Source: Nucisporomicrobium flavum (GTDB taxonomy: Bacteria > Actinomycetota > Actinomycetes > Mycobacteriales > Micromonosporaceae). Taken from it: a stretch of 64,000 bases of DNA. The stretch's first letter is position 1. Each line of letters begins with the position of its first letter. Positions 57,501 to 64,000 of this stretch are shown here, piece after piece. The position numbers were made by a program, and so were the translations under genes. Under the pieces are notes generated by a model that had not been told where the DNA came from, did not search any database, and was given only the letters and a program-made list of their open reading frames with translations. The stretch spans positions 61,555 to 125,554 of the forward strand of contig NZ_JADMLH010000022.1 in NCBI RefSeq assembly GCF_016464385.1, read 5' to 3'.

Positions 57501-58247
57501 GACCTGATCGAGGGTCACGAGACCGACCGGATCACGTACGCGCAGACGCAGGACGCGCCGCAGCCGGTTTTCACCAGCCCGGAGTGGTCCGGCTCGGAGA
57601 AGGGCGGCCGGCGGTACTCGCCGTTCACGCTCAACGTGGAGCGGCTCAAGCCCTGGCACACCGTCACCGGCCGCCAGCACTTCTTCGTCGAGCACGACTG
57701 GGTGGCCGAGCTGGGCGAGCAGTTGCCGGCGTTCCGGCCGCCGCTGAACATGGCCCGGCACTTCGGCAGGCCCGGCGACGCCGTCGACGGTGGGGTGACC
57801 GTACGGTTCCTCACCCCGCACGCGAAGTGGTCGGTCCACTCGATGTACCACGACAACGAGCTGATGCTCGCGCTGTCCCGCGGCGGCCCGGTGATCTGGA
57901 TGAGCGTCCAGGACGCCGAGAAGATCGGCGTACGCGACAACGACTGGATCGAGGCCCACAACCGCAACGGCGTGGTCGTCGCGCGGGCCGTGGTCAGCCA
58001 CCGGATGCCCGAGGGCACGGTGTTCCAGTACCACTCCCCCGAGCGCACGGTGAACGTCCCCAAGGCGGAGAAGTCGCGCCGGCGCGGCGGCTACCACAAC
58101 TCGATGACCCGGCTGCTCATCAAGCCCACGCATCTGGCCGGCGGGCACGCCCAGCTCACGTACGCCTTCAACTACTACGGCCCGATCGGCAGCCAGCGCG
58201 ACGAGATCACCGTGATCCGCCGCCGGACCCAGGAAGTGGAGTACTGA
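54585..58247 (+). CDS. narG: Respiratory nitrate reductase, alpha subunit
   Basis: 1220 aa from the GTG at 54585, the usual NarG length. The FS0 cluster ligands appear as THGVNCTGSCSW and a fourth Cys in EPRGCPRGAS; the Mo region is FVKDGLITWEHQATDYP. VLPAATWYEKHDIS and the C-terminal segment with SVHSMYHDNELML are typical of NarG. It binds Mo-bisMGD and reduces nitrate to nitrite on the cytoplasmic side. No twin-arginine signal, as expected. It heads narGHJI, and DosR-like boxes lie about 100-140 bp upstream. Confidence 0.97.
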   Translation: MSALDDTRPPATDSLPGTAPLLAARRFLTRETVGDHGRTLHQVSGNEWDSFYRDRWRYDKVVRSTHGVNCTGSCSWNVFVKDGLITWEHQATDYPTTGPDAPDYEPRGCPRGASFSWYEYSPSRVRHPYVRGVLAEMFREARHRLGDPVLAWAEIVETPLKAAAYKAQRGRGGFVRASWDEAIEMMAAAHVYTTKTYGPDRVVGFSPIPAMSMASFAAGTRYHALLGGTLLSFYDWYADLPIASPQIWGDQTDVPEAGDWWNATYLMMWGSNIPVTRTPDAHFLAEARYKGTKVVAVSPDYADNVKFADDWLAPHPGTDGALAMAMGHVVLTEFFRDRQVPYFTDYVRRFTDLPFLVTVENGKAGRFLTAADLGLAPGEDAGEHKTVLIDERTGEPVVPNGSLGFRYGEPGRWNLDLGDVVPALGIDSDETAEVDLARFDVGDTEGGSTVRRGVRVRRIGKHLVTTVFDLLLAQYGVRRGDLPGEWPTGYDDAESPNTPAWQEKITGVPAALATRIGREFARNAERSRGRSMIVLGAGANQWFHSDMTYRAFIALVTLTGCQGVNGGGWAHYVGQEKARPVTGQQHMSFAFDWQRPMRHQASTPFWYLHTDQWRYERVPADELSSPLGTGRFAGMAFADTVAAAQRMGWTPGHPFFNRNPLDLTDEAREAGVGVQDHIVSELKAGRLKAAAEDPDDPANFPRCLTLWRCNLLGSSGKGNEYFMRHLLGVEGSATADECDPDHRPRDVAWRDDAPTGKLDLLTAVDFRMTNTGLHADVVLPAATWYEKHDISTTDMHPFVHAFSPAVEPPGDAHTDYDAFLALADKVSELAVDHLGVRHDVLAAPLQHDTPDELATPGGRVRDWKAGECEPVPGRTMPKLVEIERDYTQIGRKMRTVGPLLDKVGTTTKAITVDVTPEIEYLKHQNGVIDGRPSLATADRMCEAILTLSGTTNGRVAAAGFAELEARTGQPFKDLIEGHETDRITYAQTQDAPQPVFTSPEWSGSEKGGRRYSPFTLNVERLKPWHTVTGRQHFFVEHDWVAELGEQLPAFRPPLNMARHFGRPGDAVDGGVTVRFLTPHAKWSVHSMYHDNELMLALSRGGPVIWMSVQDAEKIGVRDNDWIEAHNRNGVVVARAVVSHRMPEGTVFQYHSPERTVNVPKAEKSRRRGGYHNSMTRLLIKPTHLAGGHAQLTYAFNYYGPIGSQRDEITVIRRRTQEVEY

Positions 58248-59737
58248 TGCGGATCCGCGCGCAGGTCGCCATGGTGATGAACCTCGACAAGTGCATCGGC
58301 TGCCACACCTGCTCGGTGACGTGCAAGCAGACCTGGACCAACCGGGAGGGCACCGAGTACGTCTGGTTCAACAACGTCGAGACCAAGCCGGGCATCGGCT
58401 ACCCGAAGCACTACGAGGACCAGGAACGCTGGAAGGGCGGCTGGAAGCTCGACGGCAAGGGGCGGCTGGTGCTGCGCTCCGGCGGCCGGGCCAAGCGGCT
58501 CAGCCGGATCTTCGCCAACCCGGACCTGCCGAGCATCGACGACTACTACGAGCCCGCGACGTTCGACAAGGACATCCTCGTCACCGCACCCGCCGGGCTC
58601 ACCGACACCCCGGTGAAGCGCCCGCACTCCGCGCTCACCGGCGAGCCGATGGCGGTCACCTGGGGCGCCAACTGGGAGGACTCGCTCGGCGGCCAGTCCG
58701 GTCAGGACGACCCGAACCTGGCCCGGATGGCCACGAAGGTGAAGTTCGAGTTCGAGAAGACCTTCATGTTCCACCTCCCGCGCATCTGCGAGCACTGCCT
58801 CAACCCGGCGTGCGTCTCCGCCTGCCCGTCCGGCGCGATGTACAAGCGCGAGGAGGACGGGATCGTGCTGGTCGACCAGGACCGGTGCCGGGGCTGGCGG
58901 ATGTGCGTGTCGGCGTGCCCGTACAAGAAGGTCTACGTCAACCACGCGACGGGCAAGGCCGAGAAGTGCACGTTCTGCTTCCCGCGCATCGAGGCCGGGC
59001 AGCCGACCGTCTGCTCGGAGACCTGCGTCGGCCGCCTGCGCTACCTCGGCATCGTCCTGTACGACGAGGACGCCGTGCTGGCCGCCGCCTCGGTCGAGGA
59101 CGAGCACGAGCTGCTCGACGCGCAGCGCGCGGTGTTCCTGGACCCGGACGACCCCGAGGTGGAGCGGGCCGCCCGTGAGGCCGGCATGGCCGACGAGTGG
59201 ATCGACGCGGCGAAGCGTTCCCCGATCCGCAAGCTGATCAGCGAGTACAAGATCGCGCTGCCGCTGCACCCGGAATACCGCACGCTGCCGATGGTCTGGT
59301 ACGTGCCGCCGCTGTCGCCCGTGCTCGACGCGGCCGGGGCCGCCGGGCGCGACGACACCGACGCGGACGACGTCTTCCACACGATCCGCGAGCTGCGCAT
59401 CCCGGTCGAGTACCTGGCCGAGCTGTTCACCGCGGGCGACACCGACGCGGTCTCCGGGGTGCTGATGAAGCTCGCCGCGATGCGCTCGTACATGCGGGCC
59501 CGCACCCTCGACGGGACCGTCGCCGAGGAGCTGCTGGACAGCATCGGGATGACCGGCGAGCAGGTCGAGGCCATGTACCGGCTGCTCGCCATCGCCAAGT
59601 ACGACGAGCGGTACGTGATTCCCGCCGCCCACGCCAAGGAGGCGGCGGCCCTGGACGCGCAGGCCGCCGGGTGTTCGCTGGATCGCGAGGGCGGCCCGGG
59701 GATGATGACCCTCACCCCGGTACGGGGCCGGTCATGA
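58247..59737 (+). CDS. narH: Respiratory nitrate reductase, beta (Fe-S) subunit
   Basis: 496 aa; ATG shares one base with the narG stop. Cysteine groups for four Fe-S clusters are visible: CIGCHTCSVTCKQ, CEHCLNPACVSACP, CRGWRMCVSACP (Trp in place of one Cys, marking the [3Fe-4S] cluster) and CTFCFPRIEAGQ with CSETC. It passes electrons from NarI to NarG. Confidence 0.97.
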   Translation: MRIRAQVAMVMNLDKCIGCHTCSVTCKQTWTNREGTEYVWFNNVETKPGIGYPKHYEDQERWKGGWKLDGKGRLVLRSGGRAKRLSRIFANPDLPSIDDYYEPATFDKDILVTAPAGLTDTPVKRPHSALTGEPMAVTWGANWEDSLGGQSGQDDPNLARMATKVKFEFEKTFMFHLPRICEHCLNPACVSACPSGAMYKREEDGIVLVDQDRCRGWRMCVSACPYKKVYVNHATGKAEKCTFCFPRIEAGQPTVCSETCVGRLRYLGIVLYDEDAVLAAASVEDEHELLDAQRAVFLDPDDPEVERAAREAGMADEWIDAAKRSPIRKLISEYKIALPLHPEYRTLPMVWYVPPLSPVLDAAGAAGRDDTDADDVFHTIRELRIPVEYLAELFTAGDTDAVSGVLMKLAAMRSYMRARTLDGTVAEELLDSIGMTGEQVEAMYRLLAIAKYDERYVIPAAHAKEAAALDAQAAGCSLDREGGPGMMTLTPVRGRS

Positions 59738-60375
59738 GGTCCCGCGTCTTCGAGCTGGCCGCCCTGCTGCTCACCTATCCCGACGACGAGTTGCTCGCCG
59801 CCGGTGACGAACTGCGCGAGGCCGCCGCGCGCGTCGAGCCCCCGGCGGTCCGTGAGCAGGTCACCGCGTTCCTCGACTGGCTGACCGCGACGCCGGCCAT
59901 CGAGGCGCAGCGGCACTACGTGCAGACCTTCGACCTGCGCCGGCGCTCCGGGCTGTACCTCACCTACTACCTGCACGGCGACACCCGCAAGCGCGGGATG
60001 GCCCTGCTCGTGCTCAAGCAGCGGTACCGCGCCCACGGCCTGCGGCTGACCGGCGGCGAGCTGCCCGACCTGCTGCCGGTGGTGCTGGAGTTCGCCGCCA
60101 CCGCCGGGCCCGGGGACGGCGAGGCGCCGCTGCGCCAGCACCGGCAGGGCCTCGAGCTGCTGCGCGCCGCGCTGACCGAGGACGGCACGCCGTACCGGCA
60201 CCTGCTGGACGCGGTCTGCTCGGTGCTGCCCGGGCTCACCGACGAGGACCGGGCGGCCATCGCGGCGCTCGCCTCGGACGGGCCGCCGGTCGAGACGGTC
60301 GGCCTGGACAGCATCGGCGCCGGCCCCGATGTCACCCCGTACCCCACCTGCTCCCCCGCGGAGGCGTCCCGATGA
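59734..60375 (+). CDS. narJ: Nitrate reductase molybdenum cofactor assembly chaperone
   Basis: 213 aa with ATGA overlap with narH. LLTYPDDELLAAGDELREAA, YVQTFDLRRRSGLYLTYYLHGDTRKRG and the helical remainder match NarJ. It helps insert the Mo cofactor and the FS0 cluster into NarG and is not part of the final enzyme. Start overlaps narH and end overlaps narI by 4 bp. Confidence 0.95.
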   Translation: MRSRVFELAALLLTYPDDELLAAGDELREAAARVEPPAVREQVTAFLDWLTATPAIEAQRHYVQTFDLRRRSGLYLTYYLHGDTRKRGMALLVLKQRYRAHGLRLTGGELPDLLPVVLEFAATAGPGDGEAPLRQHRQGLELLRAALTEDGTPYRHLLDAVCSVLPGLTDEDRAAIAALASDGPPVETVGLDSIGAGPDVTPYPTCSPAEASR

Positions 60376-61118
60376 CCACCCTGCTCTGGGTCGTCCTGCC
60401 CTATGCCTGCCTCGCCGTCTTCGCCGCCGGGCACGTCTGGCGCTGGCGGCACGACCAGTTCGGCTGGACCACCCACACCAGCCAGCTGCTGGAGAGCCGG
60501 CTGCTGCGGCTCGGCTCCCCGCTGTTCCACCTCGGCGCGTTCGGCGTCATCGGCGGGCACGCCATGGGGCTGCTCATCCCCGAGTCGCTCACCGAACGGC
60601 TCGGCGTGCCGGAGGACGCGTACCACGTGGTGTCGGTGGGCGGCGGCACGGTGACCGGGCTGATGCTGGTCGCGGGGCTCTCGCTGCTGATCGCCCGCCG
60701 GTTCGTCAACGGCCGGGTCCGGCGGGTCACCACGACGATGGACAAGGTCCTGTACGCCTGCCTCGCCGCGATGGTGGTGCTCGGCATGACGGCCACGGTC
60801 GGCAAGAACCTGCTCGGCGGCGGGTACGACTACCGGGAGACCATCGCCGTCTGGTTCCGCGGGATCTTCTATTTCCACCCGCACAGCGAGCTGATGACCG
60901 GCGCCCCGCTCGTCTACCAGCTCCACGCGCTGGGCGGGTTCCTGTTCCTCGCGCTGTGGCCGTTCACCCGGCTGGTGCACGTGTGGTCGGCGCCGATGGC
61001 GTACCTGTGGCGCCCGTACGTCGTCTACCGGGGCCGCCGCCGGCCCGCACCCGCGCCGCAACCCGCGCCCGCCGCGGTCCGCGACGCCGGGCGCGACCCG
61101 GTGTCATCCGGGCACTGA
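60372..61118 (+). CDS. narI: Respiratory nitrate reductase, gamma (cytochrome b) subunit
   Basis: 248 aa with five membrane segments. Candidate heme b ligands are the His in FHLGAFGVIGGHAMG and the His pair region near HPHSELMTGAPLVYQLHALGG. It takes electrons from menaquinol outside and delivers them to NarH. It is the last gene of the tightly overlapping narGHJI unit. Confidence 0.96.
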   Translation: MTTLLWVVLPYACLAVFAAGHVWRWRHDQFGWTTHTSQLLESRLLRLGSPLFHLGAFGVIGGHAMGLLIPESLTERLGVPEDAYHVVSVGGGTVTGLMLVAGLSLLIARRFVNGRVRRVTTTMDKVLYACLAAMVVLGMTATVGKNLLGGGYDYRETIAVWFRGIFYFHPHSELMTGAPLVYQLHALGGFLFLALWPFTRLVHVWSAPMAYLWRPYVVYRGRRRPAPAPQPAPAAVRDAGRDPVSSGH

Positions 61119-61134
61119 CCTGGGCCGAGAGTCC

Positions 61135-61169
61135 GGGACGAGGTCCCGCCAGGCCGGGTCGAAGGTCCC
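61135..61169 (+). promoter_or_regulatory. DosR/DevR-like boxes upstream of the nitrate transporter
   Basis: GGGAC-GAG-GTCCC (61135-61147) is a perfect palindrome but with a 3-bp instead of 4-bp centre. GGGTC-GAAG-GTCCC (61156-61169) has the right spacing and, over 61153-61172, matches the DosR consensus at 13 of 20 positions. Both lie in the 138-bp gap before the transporter gene. Confidence 0.45.
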
Positions 61170-61179
61170 TACTGGCGGC

Positions 61180-61197
61180 GGCTCCGCTACCGGAGCC
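61180..61197 (+). terminator. Hairpin between narI and the transporter gene
   Basis: GGCTCCG (61180-61186) and CGGAGCC (61191-61197) form a perfect 7-bp stem with loop CTAC. It may end narI transcripts or protect them; no T-tract follows. Confidence 0.4.
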
Positions 61198-61256
61198 TGA
61201 ACGGGAGCGTCCGGATCATCAGCCACCGGCCGCGACCAGCGAGACGTGGAGATGAC

Positions 61257-62465
61257 ATGACCACCACCCCACAGTCGGCCACCGGCCGCGGCGGCAAGCC
61301 GGGCGTGATGCTCGCCCTGGCCACGATCGGCTTCGCGGTGAACTTCTGGGCCTGGGCGTTGCTCAGCCCGCTGGCCACGAAGTTCACCACCACCCTGCAC
61401 CTCAGCTCGTTCCAGCAGTCGCTGCTGGTGGCCGTACCGGTCGTGGTCGGCTCGCTCGGGCGGATCCCGATCGGCGCGCTGACCGACCGGTTCGGCGGCC
61501 GGATCATGTTCCCGCTGGTCTCACTCTCGACCATCGTCCCGGTGCTGTACCTGGGCCTGTTCGGGCACAGCTCGCTGCCGGCGATCCTGGTCGGCGGCTT
61601 CTTCCTCGGCATCGGCGGCACCGCGTTCGCCGTCGGCGTGCCGTTCGTCAACGCCTGGTTCCCGCCCGAGCGGCGCGGCTTCGCGGTCGGCGTGTTCGGC
61701 ATGGGCATGGGCGGCACCGCGATCAGCGCGCTCACCACGGTCAAGCTCGTCAACGCGAACAGCCTGCAGACCCCGTTCCTGATCACCGCCGCGGTGCTGG
61801 CCCTCTACGCCGGGGTCGCCTGGCTGGTGCTGCGTGACGCGCCCGGCCGGGTCGTTCCCACCACCCCGCTCGCCACCCGCCTCGCCGCCACCTCCCGGCT
61901 GCGCATCACCTGGCAGGCCGCCGCCCTGTACGCGGTCGCCTTCGGCGGGTACGTCGCCTTCTCCGTCTACCTCCCGGCCTACCTGAAGAACGCGTACGGG
62001 CTCACCCAGGCCGACGCCGCGAACCGGATGGCCGGCTTCGTCCTGCTCGCCGTGCTCATGCGCCCCATCGGCGGCTGGCTCTCCGACCGCATCCCGGCCA
62101 GCCGGGTGCTCGCCGGCGCCCTCGGCGTGGTGGTCCTCGGCGCGCTCGCCCAGTCCTTCACCCCGGGTCTGGCCCCGCTCGGCACCGTCGCGTTCCTCTC
62201 CATGGCCGCCGCGCTCGGCACCGGCAGCGGCGCCACCTTCGCCCTCGTCGCGCAGAAGGCCCCGGCGAACCAGGTCGGCTCGGTCACCGGCGTGGTCGGC
62301 GCGGCCGGTGGGCTCGGCGGCTTCGTCCCGCCGCTGGTCATGGGCTCCATCTACGGCAGCTACCACTCGTACGCGATCGGCCTGGTCCTGCTCGCCGTGG
62401 TGGCCGGCGCGGCGCTGCTGCTGAACCTGTTCTCGGTCGGGCGCCGCGACGCCGTGGCGGCCTGA
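61257..62465 (+). CDS. narK: Nitrate/nitrite MFS transporter (NarK type)
   Basis: 402 aa with 12 predicted membrane segments. Nitrate-porter signatures are FLGIGGTAFAVGVPFVNAWFPP in helix 4-5 and GAAGGLGGFVPPLVMG in helix 10-11. It lacks the long N-terminal fusion of some NarK proteins. It would bring in nitrate for NarG or export nitrite. GTGGAG precedes the ATG; separate DosR-like boxes suggest its own promoter. Confidence 0.92.
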   Translation: MTTTPQSATGRGGKPGVMLALATIGFAVNFWAWALLSPLATKFTTTLHLSSFQQSLLVAVPVVVGSLGRIPIGALTDRFGGRIMFPLVSLSTIVPVLYLGLFGHSSLPAILVGGFFLGIGGTAFAVGVPFVNAWFPPERRGFAVGVFGMGMGGTAISALTTVKLVNANSLQTPFLITAAVLALYAGVAWLVLRDAPGRVVPTTPLATRLAATSRLRITWQAAALYAVAFGGYVAFSVYLPAYLKNAYGLTQADAANRMAGFVLLAVLMRPIGGWLSDRIPASRVLAGALGVVVLGALAQSFTPGLAPLGTVAFLSMAAALGTGSGATFALVAQKAPANQVGSVTGVVGAAGGLGGFVPPLVMGSIYGSYHSYAIGLVLLAVVAGAALLLNLFSVGRRDAVAA

Positions 62466-62471
62466 GCCACC

Positions 62472-63638
62472 ATGCCCGAGGTGCGACGGCTGCGGCACGC
62501 CTCCGCGGAACGCCCGTTCATCGTGATCTGGGAGGCCACCCAGGCCTGCCCGCTCGCCTGCCACCACTGCCGCGCCTCGGCCCGCCCCCAGCGTGACCCG
62601 GCCGAACTGACCACCGGCGAGGCCACCGGCCTCATGGCCCAGGTGGCTCAGTTCGGCCGGCCGGCGCCGCTGTTCGTCATCACCGGCGGCGACCCGTTCC
62701 AGCGCCCCGACCTGACCACGCTGGTGCGCCGGGGCACCGAGCTGGGGCTCGCGGTGTCGGTGTCCCCCTCCGGCACCCCTACGCTGACCCGCGAGGCCCT
62801 CTCCCAGCTCCGCGACGCCGGAGCCCGCGCGATCTCCCTGAGCCTGGACGCGGCCGGCCCGGCCGCGCACGACGGTTTCCGCGGCGTCGACGGCGTGTAC
62901 GCGCTGACCACCCGGGCCTGGCGCGACGCCGCCGACCTCGGGCTCAAGGTGCAGATCAACACGACCGTCACCCGGCGTACGGTCGACGAGCTGCCGGACA
63001 TCGCCGCGCAGGTACGCGACCGCGGCGCCATGCTGTGGAGCGTCTTCTTCCTCGTACCCACCGGGCGCGGGCGCGACCTGGCCGCCCTCGACGCCGCCGA
63101 GACCGAGGACGTCCTGCACCTGCTGTACGACCTCGGCGAGACCGTGCCCGTCAAGACCACGGAGGCCCACCACTTCCGCCGCGTCTGCCTGCAACGCGCG
63201 GTCATGGCCCGGCAGGGCGTCCCCGCTCCCGGCCTCGGCCCGCTGTACCGGCGGCTGCGGCGGCGCCTCGACGACCTCGGCCTGACGAGCGGGCCGCGGC
63301 GGCCCCGGCGCCCACCCCTGCGGGTCAGCGCGGGCGACGGCTTCGTCTTCGTCTCGCACCGCGGCCAGGTCCACCCCAGCGGCTTCCTCCCGCTCCCGGC
63401 CGGCGACGTCCGCACGCAGAGTCTGGTCGACATCTACCGCGACGCGCCGCTGTTCCGGGCCCTGCGCGACCCGGACCGGCTGGGCGGGCGGTGCGGCGCG
63501 TGCGAGTTCCGTGCGGTGTGCGGCGGCTCCCGCGCCCGGGCGTACGCGACGACCGGCGACGTGCACGCCGAGGAGCCCGCGTGCGGCTACCAGCCGGGCT
63601 CGTTCCCGTACCCGGTCGACGCGCTCGCCCAAACTTGA
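62472..63638 (+). CDS. Radical SAM/SPASM protein (TIGR04053/NirJ-AhbD-like)
   Basis: 388 aa starting 6 bp after the transporter stop. The radical SAM cluster is CPLACHHC near residues 26-33, with ITGGDPFQRPDL as the SAM GGE-like motif. A SPASM-type C-terminus carries more Fe-S ligands: CGACEFRAVCGGSRARAYA and a last Cys in EEPACGY. The overall layout resembles radical SAM proteins linked to heme synthesis (AhbC/D, NirJ). Position beside a heme-containing nitrate reductase supports a link to heme or cofactor supply, but the substrate is not known. Confidence 0.85.
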   Translation: MPEVRRLRHASAERPFIVIWEATQACPLACHHCRASARPQRDPAELTTGEATGLMAQVAQFGRPAPLFVITGGDPFQRPDLTTLVRRGTELGLAVSVSPSGTPTLTREALSQLRDAGARAISLSLDAAGPAAHDGFRGVDGVYALTTRAWRDAADLGLKVQINTTVTRRTVDELPDIAAQVRDRGAMLWSVFFLVPTGRGRDLAALDAAETEDVLHLLYDLGETVPVKTTEAHHFRRVCLQRAVMARQGVPAPGLGPLYRRLRRRLDDLGLTSGPRRPRRPPLRVSAGDGFVFVSHRGQVHPSGFLPLPAGDVRTQSLVDIYRDAPLFRALRDPDRLGGRCGACEFRAVCGGSRARAYATTGDVHAEEPACGYQPGSFPYPVDALAQT

Positions 63639-63663
63639 TTCATTCCAGATTGCGGACTACGTT
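63635..63663 (+). promoter_or_regulatory. Promoter of the Fur-family gene (leaderless)
   Basis: TTGATT (63635-63640) and TACGTT (63658-63663) with a 17-bp spacer form a strong promoter. The GTG at 63670 is 6 nt past the -10. The segment TTGATTCATTCCAG resembles, from memory, the AT-rich site through which FurA represses itself in mycobacteria. The -35 overlaps the end of the radical SAM gene. Confidence 0.55.
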
Positions 63664-63669
63664 GGCCGG

Positions 63670-64000
63670 GTGACGGCGGACCTCGAGGCGGAGCTCCGGG
63701 CGGTCCCCCTGCGGGTGACCCGGCCCCGGGTCGCCGTGCTCTCGGCGCTGCGCCGGCACCCCCACGTCGACACCGACACGGTCATCGCGCTGGTCCGCGC
63801 CGAGCTGCCCACGGTCTCCCACCAGGCCGTGTACGACGTGCTCCGCGCGCTCACCGACGCCGGGCTGGTCCGGCGCATCCAGCCGGCCGGCGCGACCGCG
63901 CGCTACGAGCGCCGGGTCGGTGACAACCACCACCACCTGGTGTGCCGTCGTTGCGGCGCCATCGCCGACGTGGACTGCGCCGCCGGCGAAGCCCCCTGTC
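63670..64000 (+). CDS. furA: Fur-family regulator (FurA-like), truncated by window end
   Basis: At least 110 aa, running off the window. It begins VTADLEAELRAVPLRVTRPR; the winged helix includes LPTVSHQAVYDVLRALTDAGLVRRI. DNHHHLVCRRCGAIADVDC carries the His cluster and CxxC zinc site of Fur proteins. The form with few N-terminal residues and VSHQAVYDVL is that of FurA/CatR, which regulate an adjacent catalase-peroxidase gene in many actinobacteria; what follows here is outside the window. Confidence 0.9.
   Translation, partial: MTADLEAELRAVPLRVTRPRVAVLSALRRHPHVDTDTVIALVRAELPTVSHQAVYDVLRALTDAGLVRRIQPAGATARYERRVGDNHHHLVCRRCGAIADVDCAAGEAPC

Noticed and set aside
54588..58148. 1186-aa open frame on the minus strand
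   Set aside because: It is fully antisense to narG, lacks any recognisable domain, and is rich in Arg, Gly, Val, Ala and His as expected for a GC-rich shadow frame.

Overview
The window is very GC-rich, with dense ORFs, frequent GTG starts, ATGA stop/start overlaps, and several genes whose start codon lies 6-8 nt after a TAnnnT -10 box (probably leaderless mRNAs). Together with ECF42, AfsR/SARP, F420-type and DUF4360-like genes this indicates an actinomycete chromosome, most likely Micromonosporaceae (Actinoplanes-like). The family placement is inference. I see no rRNA, tRNA, CRISPR, prophage or insertion sequence.

Layout. 1-9.7 kb is a sulfur-acquisition island. A metNIQ methionine-type importer on the minus strand faces a ROK regulator (SsuR-like) and a six-gene sulfonate operon: flavin reductase, ABC importer and two FMN-dependent monooxygenases. 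Both transport operons carry the same 10-mer upstream. 9.75-12.7 kb is an OmpR-type two-component system followed by a secreted GH26 mannanase-like enzyme. 12.7-13.8 kb is a compact MerR-controlled metal (mercury-like) operon whose promoter has the characteristic 20-bp spacer. 13.8-22.7 kb holds lipoproteins, an ECF42 sigma factor with its YCII partner, a polyprenyl synthase, a two-gene K+ channel unit, an M24 peptidase and a MarR-autoregulated pair. 22.7-25.3 kb is a three-gene ABC-2 exporter.

25.4-39.2 kb is dominated by envelope and secreted functions. It holds a Tat-exported esterase and a four-gene polysaccharide module (DUF2334, GH113-like, GT2, UDP-GlcNAc 2-epimerase) that abuts a diguanylate cyclase. 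A subtilase with a W-rich repeat tail, a decayed GGDEF fragment, an M1 metallopeptidase and a PBP4-type carboxypeptidase follow. 39.2-44.1 kb carries a probable transmembrane pseudokinase and an operon of a duplicated-domain secreted protein, a sortase, a VWA-like protein and a monooxygenase-like protein. 44.1-46.9 kb encodes a class A PBP fused to a third, beta-lactamase-like serine hydrolase domain. 47-53 kb has an F420-type reductase, an AfsR-like regulator, a small beta-sandwich protein, a methyltransferase and a GH5 cellulase under a CebR-type operator.

54.6-63.6 kb is a complete respiratory nitrate reductase locus (narGHJI, a nitrate/nitrite transporter and a radical SAM/SPASM protein) with DosR/DevR-like boxes before narG and before the transporter. 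A FurA-like regulator begins at the right edge and is cut off.

The features most worth a second look are the PBP/serine-hydrolase fusion, the MerR operon without a reductase, the shared sulfur motif, the polysaccharide module with its diguanylate cyclase neighbour, and the duplicated-domain/sortase operon.
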